This document shows, one piece after another, positions 14,143-21,759 of a stretch of 34,591 bases of DNA. The translations under genes were made by a program, and so were the position numbers. The first letter of the stretch is position 1; each line of letters starts with the position of its first letter. The notes beneath the pieces were generated by a model. It saw only the letters and a list, made by a program, of their open reading frames with translations. It was not told where the DNA came from and did no database searches. Source of the DNA: CAIXDB01 sp038327915 (lineage in GTDB: Bacteria; Patescibacteriota; Minisyncoccia; Phycocordibacterales; DATDWN01); contig JBBQLO010000006.1 in the NCBI GenBank assembly GCA_038327915.1, positions 1 through 34,591 of the forward strand, in the 5' to 3' direction.

Positions 14143-15432
14143 CTACTTACTCAAATCTAAACTCCACAAACTTCCATTTCTTTTGTTTATAAATACAAGA
14201 TATTGTTCACTCTCTCCGAGAATAGGTTTAATGACATCCACACTCTCCCCCGCATCAGTTGTGAGACTTTCAATAATATTTGAGGTGCCAGTCGTAAGGT
14301 CGTATTTCCAAATGTCGTCGGTATATTGTGCTGTTCCCATGTACCATCGAGTGAGGGACGATCCGTCGAGTGTTTCTTCAGGAACTGCACAGTAGACAAT
14401 TGTATTATTTTTTTTGCTCCAAACACATTTCTCTGGAAATGTGGAGGGAGTCATCGGTAGTGCCGTGTGGCGTGTAACAGCATAGTTTGCCATGGTTAGC
14501 GAACTATTTTGTGAAAGTGTCAGTACACTATTTCCATCTGGACTTATGAGAGTAGAAAGCCCTGCAATATTTCCAAGTATTTTTCTTACTCCCCCATTTG
14601 ATGTATTTATAAAATACAAATATCCGCCGATGTTTGGATATGGTTTTGTCGTAAGAGCTACGAGTGATCCGTTTACAAATTGGGGCAATAATTCAGTCAC
14701 AGGTGACTGCCATATTTGCCTACGTATCTGTTGCCCGTTTGAGTACCCTTTTTTATTCTGGGGAGTGAGAATGTATCCTGTTGATCCATTTTGATCGACG
14801 TTGAGATAAAAGAGACTTGTGCCCCACATGGAGACGGTTTGGATTCCTGAAGGTAAGAGAGTTCCCACTACATCAGATCCGATGTTTGATGTATTTGTTC
14901 CTGCGTATGGGGTAGACGTTGCGATTTTAACAGACAAGAGGTATGTGTTAATACTTTGGTTGTCCTCCTTGAGGTATTGTGCCACAAGTGTATCGCTTGC
15001 TGTACCCCAGTTTGCGTCATAGACAGAAGGAACTGTTGTGTTGGAAATTCTACTTTGCTTTGTGGAAAATAATTCCGTTTCAAAAATATGTCCAGTGGAT
15101 TTTTCTATATGTCGAAGTGTGGTTACCTGTGTATTGTTTATTTTACTATCAAAAATGCCTACTCCTGCGACAGGTTCTGATGAGATTTTGCGTAGTTTTA
15201 CATTAAAATTGTTTTGAGGTTGTGTGGGTCGCTCGTCGAGTATTGGCCGAGCACTGCTGGTGGTTGTGGTGCTCGTCGGACCACTACCGAAAGGAAAGAA
15301 GTTTTTAAAGACTGAAGGAGATCCAAAACCACTGTGTGTGGCGTTTGATTGAATAAGAAAATAGTAGGCTACCAATGAAGCAAGAAGGATTCCGAGAGCG
15401 ATAGCTATGATAATAAAGAATTTTTTAGACAT
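14143..15432 (-). CDS. Membrane-anchored protein with beta-propeller-like repeats
   Basis: 429 residues: one N-terminal membrane helix (about 5-27), a serine/threonine/proline-rich linker (about 30-75), then an extracytoplasmic domain with repeated short strands such as GSLVALTTKPYPNIGGYLYFINTSNGGVRKI, LISPDGNSVLTLSQNS and DIWKYDLTTGTSNII. The 'SPDG...' and 'W..DL.TG' words recall TolB/WD40-like propellers; this is inference from pattern only. It is the last gene of the minus-strand secretion cluster, 12 bases after the pilin-peptidase gene. A TATAAT 15 bases upstream could be an internal promoter. Its likely role is structural, at the outer face of the machine. Confidence 0.75.
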   Translation of the reverse strand: MSKKFFIIIAIALGILLASLVAYYFLIQSNATHSGFGSPSVFKNFFPFGSGPTSTTTTSSARPILDERPTQPQNNFNVKLRKISSEPVAGVGIFDSKINNTQVTTLRHIEKSTGHIFETELFSTKQSRISNTTVPSVYDANWGTASDTLVAQYLKEDNQSINTYLLSVKIATSTPYAGTNTSNIGSDVVGTLLPSGIQTVSMWGTSLFYLNVDQNGSTGYILTPQNKKGYSNGQQIRRQIWQSPVTELLPQFVNGSLVALTTKPYPNIGGYLYFINTSNGGVRKILGNIAGLSTLISPDGNSVLTLSQNSSLTMANYAVTRHTALPMTPSTFPEKCVWSKKNNTIVYCAVPEETLDGSSLTRWYMGTAQYTDDIWKYDLTTGTSNIIESLTTDAGESVDVIKPILGESEQYLVFINKRNGSLWSLDLSK

Positions 15433-15444
15433 TTTAATTACACT

Positions 15445-16395
15445 TTAATTATAGATAACGTGCCAGTGTGGAGGATTACTTTCTCGAAGGTATGCACCAG
15501 CACTTCCGTTTATATTAACGTAGTATACTGGTCCGAGTTTAGTTTGTACTGTTTTTGTGGAATGTGATGTAATGCAGTTATCTAAAGCTGTATTGCCGTA
15601 TCCTAAATCGAGAACCGGATCGTTTTGACCATGTGTGACATGCCCTCCTTCCGTTCCGCCTGTTATTACTATTGCAGTCTTACAGACCTTTTGAAGCGTT
15701 TCCACTCCCATAACAGCTGCCACAGGCAAATCATTCAAATTTGTACATCCTTTTGTTCCTCCATTTGTGCAAGGACCATTTTGGGTGTTAATTTGACCAC
15801 CACTGTCATTATATAACTTGTTTTTAGTGGCCAGACTGTCTGCTTTTTGAGCATCTGTCATTGAGTATCCCGGTTTAACATTTCCATTTGATCCCGCACT
15901 GTCTCCACCTAAAGGGTTTACCGCTATCACCCCCGCAGGTAAGTTTTTCAGTTCTGGTTTTACGACATTTAAATCAAAATTAAGAATTTGAGGGTTGATG
16001 GTGTAGAGGAGTATGTACGCACCTATAACCAAACCGAGTCCGTAGAGGGCATTCTCAATATGCTTTCTCCCCTCTTCTTTTTTAAAAACAGCGTCGGTAG
16101 TCATGTATGTAAATCCACCATAACTAATAACCAGAAATGCGAGGACGGCTGCTACACCAATTGATAAATTAAATACTGCCGGTAGATATTTTGCTAGAGT
16201 GGTTTTGCAAGATTTTTTATCTTCTCCCGACCCGAAACTCGATGATTCTACATTAACACAGTCAGTTGTGTGGGGAAGTGGTACAAGCGTTGTATACTCC
16301 CTTGTTGCGTTTTGGGCATGTATTCGGGCAGAAGGTAAAAAAGCAAAAAGTGCGAGTGTGAGTAAGATGTAGATCTTTTTTGTATGACCATTCAT
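15445..16395 (-). CDS. T4SS pilin-like protein fused to an M15-type peptidase domain
   Basis: 316 residues. A signal peptide (about 1-27, ending RIHA) leads into a VirB2/T4SS-pilin-like unit: a cysteine pair (C46, C63), a first membrane helix (about 70-92) and a second (about 115-135) joined by a basic KKEEGRKHIENA loop. A glycine- and asparagine-rich linker (about 160-200) follows. The last 100 residues read VITGGTEGGHVTHGQNDPVLDLGYGN...NPPHWHVIYN, which places H255, D263 and H310/H312 as in the H-D-H zinc site of M15 D-Ala-D-Ala peptidases. This suggests cell-wall cleavage coupled to the channel. The fusion lies inside the VirB4/VirB6 cluster. Catalytic activity is not proven by sequence alone. 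Confidence 0.8.
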   Translation of the reverse strand: MNGHTKKIYILLTLALFAFLPSARIHAQNATREYTTLVPLPHTTDCVNVESSSFGSGEDKKSCKTTLAKYLPAVFNLSIGVAAVLAFLVISYGGFTYMTTDAVFKKEEGRKHIENALYGLGLVIGAYILLYTINPQILNFDLNVVKPELKNLPAGVIAVNPLGGDSAGSNGNVKPGYSMTDAQKADSLATKNKLYNDSGGQINTQNGPCTNGGTKGCTNLNDLPVAAVMGVETLQKVCKTAIVITGGTEGGHVTHGQNDPVLDLGYGNTALDNCITSHSTKTVQTKLGPVYYVNINGSAGAYLRESNPPHWHVIYN

Positions 16396-16407
16396 AATAT
16401 TTTTTAT

Positions 16408-17433
16408 TTAATTTTTAGCAGCTTCCCCAAACTGGATGTTAAAATTTGTTGAGGCGAGTTGTAGTATTTGGTCGGTATTTTCTACAGACAAAGAAATATT
16501 TGATGTACCACTGACACCTTCTTTTTGTCTGAATATGCGGGACACTTTTGTGGTGTCTTCATCTATGGGGACGCTGTTAATACTCCATTTGTATGAAAGT
16601 AAGGGTGTATATGGAGATGTCACGCCAAAAAAATATGGTTCTGCTACGACTTCAATCTCTTTTGAATCAAAAAGAGAAGACGTGTTGGTGAGCGCTTTCT
16701 GAAATTGAATTCCCAATGTCGGGTGTTTTTCATAGAGCAGTACTGTGGGGTCGACGGGGGTGACGATTGTTTCAGCAGACCCAACGGCGTCTGAAGCAGG
16801 AGAGGTCACGTCCACTTGAATGTCTAGTGGGCGAGAGATGATGGAACTTTGTAGAGTGTAGGTATTTTTACCATATCCAGAAAAGTCAGCAATGACACTA
16901 CCGTCTCGAGTCCATTTATATATAAAATTATCAGCAGGTATTTCCTTTCCTGCACTGTTTGTAATGTGGGGCAATGCTATAAATGTAATTCTATCCTCAT
17001 AACTAAATAAATTTTTTCCTTTATAAAATGGTGGAGTGTGACCACGGGCTTGCCAGATAAGGTCTACTTCAGTTGGGTGGATAGGATATGACTTAGTAAC
17101 AACTTCACCTTGTTGGGTTTTTACGGTAATACGGAGAGTTGTGGTTGTGTTAGTGGACCCTGTTGTAAATGAAAACGTTTTAATTCCTTTACCTGTGCTC
17201 AATATTCGCCCCCCGACTGCCCAGCTTATAGTAGCTGCGTCGAGGTTGGTGTCAAAACTTTCGATACTCGCATTTACATTTTGGTTTGAAGCAGGATTTT
17301 CTGGGCTAAGTGTGAGTGAAATTGAGGTTGGGAGGAGTGTGTTAAATTGGGCTAGGGCTAGACGGGTATCTCCGAATGTTAGTAAAATTATCAACAGCTC
17401 TAATCCAAAAATTAAATAGGTAGCATGTTTCAT
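16408..17433 (-). CDS. Secreted protein with Ig/PKD-like domains
   Basis: 341 residues from the second ATG; an alternative ATG nine bases upstream (17442) overlaps the -10 box and is rejected. A signal peptide or anchor (about 1-28, ending LALA) precedes beta-rich repeats with the spacing of PKD/Ig-like folds: SPENPASNQNVNASIESFDTNLDAATISWAVGG, then FIYKWTRDGSVI, and LLSYKWSINSVPI with VSLSVEN-type strands. The repeated 'YKW..(D/N)G/S' is characteristic of PKD-type strands. It is probably exposed on the envelope and serves as a structural or adhesive part of the secretion-like machine. It lies between the small membrane protein and the pilin-peptidase gene. Confidence 0.78.
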   Translation of the reverse strand: MKHATYLIFGLELLIILLTFGDTRLALAQFNTLLPTSISLTLSPENPASNQNVNASIESFDTNLDAATISWAVGGRILSTGKGIKTFSFTTGSTNTTTTLRITVKTQQGEVVTKSYPIHPTEVDLIWQARGHTPPFYKGKNLFSYEDRITFIALPHITNSAGKEIPADNFIYKWTRDGSVIADFSGYGKNTYTLQSSIISRPLDIQVDVTSPASDAVGSAETIVTPVDPTVLLYEKHPTLGIQFQKALTNTSSLFDSKEIEVVAEPYFFGVTSPYTPLLSYKWSINSVPIDEDTTKVSRIFRQKEGVSGTSNISLSVENTDQILQLASTNFNIQFGEAAKN

Positions 17434-17440
17434 TGTATTC

Positions 17441-17449
17441 ATTGTAGCA
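17441..17449 (-). promoter_or_regulatory. Extended -10 inside the secretion cluster
   Basis: Minus-strand TGCTACAAT ends 7 bases before the ATG at 17433. It implies separate transcription of the last three genes of the cluster and decides the start. Confidence 0.45.
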
Positions 17450-17473
17450 TAATCACCTAAGAGTCAAAGGCTG

Positions 17474-17911
17474 TTATGCTTTAGTAGGAGTTTTGTTTAG
17501 ATTTGCTAATTCATTTTTAATTCTTTCTTGATTTGCTTTAGCTTGTTCTCCTTTTTGAACGACAGCTCCAAGTGCCATTTTTCCACCGGGAACTTTTGAT
17601 ATTCCTTTTTCAACTTTTGATTGTAAATATAAAGCTAAAATAGTCGCAGTTTCTGAAAAAACATCTAAAAAAGGTATAAAATCTGAAATAAACCCAATAA
17701 TCATTGTTTTACGAGAATATTTTGCCCCTAACATTTTAAACCATAACCAGAATGTGGCAAATGCAAACCATCCAACTGCGATGGCCATAATTTGACCTAT
17801 AAAGGGAATAAATTGAAGCAGTAACTTTAATAAATCAAAAAATACAGCAGTACTTCCCATAAGGATCCATTGAGTAGTGCTGGCTTTGTCTGACTCTTTT
17901 TCTTCTGGCAT
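17474..17911 (-). CDS. Small membrane protein of the secretion cluster
   Basis: 145 residues. After a charged N-terminus there are hydrophobic segments at about 23-37 and 40-62, a third region at about 70-95 (IGFISDFIPFLDVFSETATILALYL), and a long charged amphipathic tail (QKGEQAKANQERIKNELANLNK) that could form a coiled coil in the cytoplasm. I recognise no family. Its position directly after the VirB4 ATPase suggests it docks or stabilises the ATPase at the membrane; this is inferred from context only. Confidence 0.75.
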   Translation of the reverse strand: MPEEKESDKASTTQWILMGSTAVFFDLLKLLLQFIPFIGQIMAIAVGWFAFATFWLWFKMLGAKYSRKTMIIGFISDFIPFLDVFSETATILALYLQSKVEKGISKVPGGKMALGAVVQKGEQAKANQERIKNELANLNKTPTKA

Positions 17912-17942
17912 ATTGTTAATACTAGTTAGTATAATGGTGAAT

Positions 17943-19754
17943 TTATTTACTATCCTCCAACTCTTTTTTAGCAGCTTTAATAGAGAGAATTTGTGATGGG
18001 TCGGAGGTAATAATTTGGTCTTCTGTGTACGAAGCGATTATTTTAATAGCCACGTGTTTGAGACCTGCAAAGAAAATACCTTCACCGACGTCAGACTCGA
18101 GAAGTAAATATTTTTCTTCGTCTGTTAGGTTGAATGTTTTTTGAAGATTATCAATGGTTGTAGCGGATTGCTTTAAGAGGATTTGAATGGAGGAGTTGGT
18201 AATAATAGGTGTGCCGTATGGTGATTTCAAAAAGTCATCCACATCTTGTGTAATGGTGGCAAGTCCGAGGAAATATTTACGTCCTCGTTTTGCAAGTGAA
18301 AGGAGAAATGATGCGGTGTCTTCTGATTTCATCATCCACCACGCTTCGTCGATAACGAGTAGGCGCTTTTTAAGCTTTTTACGGATCATGTTCCAGATAT
18401 AGTGCATGACGATGTACATAGCTATTGGCTTCAGTTCGTCTTCCATATCACGCAGTGAAAAAACCACAAATTTTTTGTTGATGTCTACGTTTGACGGACG
18501 GTTTATAAACCCAGCCCACGTACCACGGGTGTATTTAGTGAGACGTTGTGCAAGTGACTCCCCTCCCTCCATCCCAGAGAGAACAAGTTCAAAGTCAGAC
18601 ATGAGTGGAGGTTCGACATTGGCAAAATCTGAGTCTGCAGTGATGTCTTTTAAGGCGTATGTTTCAGTAATTGCTCGGTCGATAATTGCATCTTCTTCTG
18701 GAGTCAGTCCTGCCATCATAATGCGGAAAAGTCCGACAAGGTTGATAATATTGGAACGTAGTACGTTGGCAAAAGATTCACCCTCACCCGGCGTAGGTAG
18801 TTCAAATGGATTGATATGGTGCTCAGAATTGAGTGAAATGTTAAAAAATCTACCACCCACAGCTTCTGCCATATATTCATATTCTTTTTCTGGATCGATT
18901 ACGATAACATCCGTTTCAAACATCAGTGTGCGTAATATTTCCAACTTTGTCAGGTATGATTTACCTGAACCACTTTTAGCAAATAAAATAGAGTTGTAGT
19001 TCTCCAATGAAAATCTATCGAAGAGGACAAGTGAAGAGTTGTGGCGATTTATTCCATACAAAATACCCTTGTCTGAAGTAAGGTCAAAAGAAATAAATGG
19101 AAACAGAGACGACAAGGGTGAGGAATTAAGTTTGCTGTAGACCTTGAGTTCATCTGTGCCAATAGGTAAAACTGTTTTGAATGCTTGTTCTTGTTGGAAA
19201 AGTGCTGGTTTGACATATACAAGCTTTGACTCAAGTATTGATTTAATTTCAGATTCTGTTTTATCCAGTTCCCCGTCTGAGTCAGCATATATGGTAATAT
19301 AGAGACCAACATCAAATAGTTTTTCTTGTGCTTGCTGAAGTTGATCACGCAAGTTTTCCAAGTCTTGGTATGCGGTGTCGAGCATGGGGTTACGGACTAA
19401 ACCTTTAGCTTCGCGGGTATTGATTTGGCTTTGAACCTCTGCTACTTTTTTCTGAAATGTTCGTAGTACTTGAGCCGTCTCTATGGGTTCAATAAAAATA
19501 GAAACATCAAACACTTTGTCGAGGTTGATGATCGGGGCAAACCAACCCTCAGAAAGAAAACGTGGATACGAAATAATAAAAAAACTACGTAGAACTTTTT
19601 CACCCAAATTGATTTCTTTCGGAGTTACTTTCAAAGCAGAAGGTGCAATGATGTCTTTCAGTTCAAGAGCACCAGATTCGTAAATTTCTTGCGGCAAAAT
19701 AGAGCTTATTTTTGTCTCTGGTTTTTTTGTTTGTAGAAAGTCAAAGAGTCCCAT
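17943..19754 (-). CDS. virB4: VirB4-family secretion ATPase
   Basis: 603 residues. The N-terminal CagE/TrbE/VirB4-type domain (about 40-240) is followed by the motor: Walker A AKSGSGKS at 259-266, the VIVIDPEKEYEYMAE segment at about 283-297, Walker B RLLVIDEAWWMM at 464-475, and the ATITQDVDDFL and NSSIQILLKQ segments after it. VirB4 powers pilus or channel assembly at the inner membrane. It is complete in itself, although the upstream gene also resembles a VirB4 N-terminal part. TATAAC lies 14 bases before the ATG. With PrgI and VirB6-like neighbours it defines a type IV secretion-like apparatus. Confidence 0.93.
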   Translation of the reverse strand: MGLFDFLQTKKPETKISSILPQEIYESGALELKDIIAPSALKVTPKEINLGEKVLRSFFIISYPRFLSEGWFAPIINLDKVFDVSIFIEPIETAQVLRTFQKKVAEVQSQINTREAKGLVRNPMLDTAYQDLENLRDQLQQAQEKLFDVGLYITIYADSDGELDKTESEIKSILESKLVYVKPALFQQEQAFKTVLPIGTDELKVYSKLNSSPLSSLFPFISFDLTSDKGILYGINRHNSSLVLFDRFSLENYNSILFAKSGSGKSYLTKLEILRTLMFETDVIVIDPEKEYEYMAEAVGGRFFNISLNSEHHINPFELPTPGEGESFANVLRSNIINLVGLFRIMMAGLTPEEDAIIDRAITETYALKDITADSDFANVEPPLMSDFELVLSGMEGGESLAQRLTKYTRGTWAGFINRPSNVDINKKFVVFSLRDMEDELKPIAMYIVMHYIWNMIRKKLKKRLLVIDEAWWMMKSEDTASFLLSLAKRGRKYFLGLATITQDVDDFLKSPYGTPIITNSSIQILLKQSATTIDNLQKTFNLTDEEKYLLLESDVGEGIFFAGLKHVAIKIIASYTEDQIITSDPSQILSIKAAKKELEDSK

Positions 19755-19785
19755 AAAAATGTTGTGCTGTTATAGTAGCTCTGCG

Positions 19786-20424
19786 TTAGGAGATCTTAAT
19801 TGGTTTTTCTGTATCTCCTGGATTAAATATTTTATAAAAAAGTTCGATCACTTCTTCTGTTCCTAGCCGTATTACTCGAATGCCACACCGTACAAGCCCT
19901 TGTTCTACCACTGACACTCGCTGTTCAAGTTGGGTGCGATTTTCCTCGAACGTTGCGTCTTTTTCTTTGAGGGCATCACTTTTTGATTGGTGAGAAAAAA
20001 GTCCTCCGCCCATAGACCCTGACACCTTAATAAGGGCAGGATCGTATGGAACGACGATAAAAAAACTTTTTGTCATGATGTTTGTTGATTCAGTGAATTT
20101 ATTGATGAATTCAATGTATTCTCGAGTTTGTATTTTCATCAAATCATTCATTTGTTCTTTGTACTGTTCCTCAAGGAGAGCAATGTAAGGGCGAATGTCC
20201 AGGCGACGAGATTCGATGAATATTTGTACGGAAAAGTCTAAAGAGTTGAGAAAGTCCTGAAATTGAATGATAATTGCCTTACGTTCATCTTCAGCTTTTA
20301 AAGAAAAGTTGAGTGATGATGCGAGAACAATGGCTCGCATGCTGTCATCTTTGAGAATAACCACACCGTCGCGGACTTCTTTTATCGGAACAAATTCTTG
20401 AGTTGCTTTTGAAGATACAGCCAT
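19786..20424 (-). CDS. VirB4/TraC N-terminal-like cytosolic protein
   Basis: 212 residues without signal or membrane helix. The segment KEVRDGVVILKDDSMRAIVLASSLNFSLKAEDERKAIIIQFQDFLNSLDFSVQIFIESRRLDIRPY matches the opening of TraC/VirB4-type ATPases of Gram-positive and CPR systems, but no Walker motifs follow. It therefore looks like a detached N-terminal module working with the next gene, the complete VirB4. It has its own strong -10 box and a 31-base gap to virB4, which argues against a frameshifted single gene. The C-terminal part (about 140-200) is charged and helical. Confidence 0.8.
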   Translation of the reverse strand: MAVSSKATQEFVPIKEVRDGVVILKDDSMRAIVLASSLNFSLKAEDERKAIIIQFQDFLNSLDFSVQIFIESRRLDIRPYIALLEEQYKEQMNDLMKIQTREYIEFINKFTESTNIMTKSFFIVVPYDPALIKVSGSMGGGLFSHQSKSDALKEKDATFEENRTQLEQRVSVVEQGLVRCGIRVIRLGTEEVIELFYKIFNPGDTEKPIKIS

Positions 20425-20430
20425 GGCGTC

Positions 20431-20439
20431 AGTATATCA
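20431..20439 (-). promoter_or_regulatory. Extended -10 before the VirB4-N-like gene
   Basis: Minus-strand TGATATACT ends 6 bases before the ATG at 20424, although the gene lies within the cluster. The same 9-mer and spacing occur at 28475-28483. Confidence 0.55.
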
Positions 20440-20449
20440 TGTTTATTTT

Positions 20450-20884
20450 TTATTTTGTGGTTTTTCCCCCCTCACCTGTCAATGGATTGAGATTTTCATT
20501 GATGTCGAGGCTCCATGACAGCTCTTTTAGTTTACTATCAGAGAGTCGGGGAACATAAACCTGTTCCGGAGTTTGATCTTCTGTAGTTTTTTCTTCAACT
20601 TTCTTTTCTTGTTTCTTCCAGATGTATAAATTTTGTTTGCTATAGTACATTACAGCTGCTTCGAGAAAATCAATAAAAGGTTTGTTGTTTATTTTGTAGA
20701 AAGCTAAGGCAAGGGAAAGTCCCACGATGACCGCCATGGGGATGAGGGCAACGAATAGAGGTAAAAAATGAAACACTATAAAAGCCATTCCTCCTCCCCC
20801 CGCGAGGTAGACAAACTGCTTCAAGGTAAAAGGTCCAATGATTTTGTCTTCTATGTCTATAAATTGTGGGACCTGAAAGCGCAT
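20450..20884 (-). CDS. PrgI-family protein (VirB3-like)
   Basis: 144 residues. MRFQVPQFIDIEDKIIGPFTLKQFVYL is the PrgI family opening, followed by a pair of membrane helices (about 28-45 and 47-66) and the 'NNKPFIDFLEAAVMYYSKQNLYIWKK' continuation typical of the family. A charged tail (about 100-144) is cytoplasmic. PrgI proteins replace VirB3 in many Gram-positive and CPR type IV systems and sit next to VirB4, as here. TATAAT 8 bases before the ATG may initiate a leaderless transcript. Confidence 0.88.
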   Translation of the reverse strand: MRFQVPQFIDIEDKIIGPFTLKQFVYLAGGGGMAFIVFHFLPLFVALIPMAVIVGLSLALAFYKINNKPFIDFLEAAVMYYSKQNLYIWKKQEKKVEEKTTEDQTPEQVYVPRLSDSKLKELSWSLDINENLNPLTGEGGKTTK

Positions 20885-20892
20885 AGTGTTTA

Positions 20893-20898
20893 ATTATA
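20893..20898 (-). promoter_or_regulatory. -10 box before the PrgI gene
   Basis: Minus-strand TATAAT ends 8 bases before the ATG at 20884. Confidence 0.45.
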
Positions 20899-20914
20899 TA
20901 ATTTTTATTTTCGT

Positions 20915-21754
20915 TTATTCCAATGTCTCGCGGTATGGGTCGGCACTGTAAGATTTGGTCGGTCTATTTTCTATTTTGCTACTTTGCCACGGTTTTTTCA
21001 CTACGTTTTCCTGCGGGATCTCAATTCCAGGGAGATTGGCGGGTGGATTGTGAGAGGTATTTTTGTCAAAAGATGGAGAAGGGTTTGTGTGGGTCACATG
21101 TCCGACGGGTACAACGTCTGGGGCTGGCGGCACATATCGTGGTATAGAAATAGCTTCTTCGCCAAACGCGAGGGTAGCACCAGGAATGTAGGAAGAATCT
21201 TCGTCAGTCACACTCTCCATTGCGACCGGAAGATGTGCTGTTGATGCAGTGCTCGTGGTAAAACTTGCTTTCTGCGTGTTATTTTCATAGCCGGACACTG
21301 ATATTGATTCTGTTAACGGTAGAGACACAGGTCGCGGCACATCGTGAGCAAATTCCCCTATTGCAACAGATGGTAATATGTCCGGAGGAATTTCAGGGAC
21401 AGTTGAAGATGAATAGATTAATTTTTTTTCTTCCTCACTCCTTTTGCTTGTTATAAAATTCATACCATATTCAAATACTCTTTTATCTAATTCTTCAAAT
21501 ATTTGGGTTGCAAGTAACTGAGAAATTTTTAATTCACACATTAGTACTTCTGTCAGAGTATCTATTTTTTCAATACCTGTAAATATATATACAACGGTAT
21601 CGATAAGGATGTTTTGTTGCTCAGGGTTCAGAGAGTATTTATGTGCAATTTCTACACACTTTTCCTGCCAGACGCCTTCTTCAATAAAGTCGCTGACTTC
21701 TGGGGGCAGTGTGGCTATGTATTCATCAGCTATTTTTTGATCTTCAGTTTCCAT
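20915..21754 (-). CDS. Cytosolic protein with helical N-terminus and disordered proline-rich tail
   Basis: 279 residues with no membrane segment. The first 105 residues are predicted helical from their pattern (LPPEVSDFIEEGVWQEKCVEIAHKYSLNPEQQNILIDTVVYIFTGI...), a shape seen in unnamed proteins of CPR secretion clusters. Residues from about 110 are rich in P, S and T and look disordered, with several proline clusters. It starts 5 bases after the VirB6-like gene and is probably translationally coupled to it. Role unknown; an adaptor between channel and ATPase is possible. Confidence 0.72.
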   Translation of the reverse strand: METEDQKIADEYIATLPPEVSDFIEEGVWQEKCVEIAHKYSLNPEQQNILIDTVVYIFTGIEKIDTLTEVLMCELKISQLLATQIFEELDKRVFEYGMNFITSKRSEEEKKLIYSSSTVPEIPPDILPSVAIGEFAHDVPRPVSLPLTESISVSGYENNTQKASFTTSTASTAHLPVAMESVTDEDSSYIPGATLAFGEEAISIPRYVPPAPDVVPVGHVTHTNPSPSFDKNTSHNPPANLPGIEIPQENVVKKPWQSSKIENRPTKSYSADPYRETLE

Positions 21755-21759
21755 ATTGT

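Noticed and set aside
18406..18999. 197-codon frame on the + strand opposite virB4
   Set aside because: It is antisense to a well-supported ATPase and its translation shows no family pattern; serine-rich shadow of virB4.
19755..19785. VirB4 broken by a frameshift into two genes
   Set aside because: The second gene has a complete N-terminal domain, and the first has its own promoter-like box and a clean stop.
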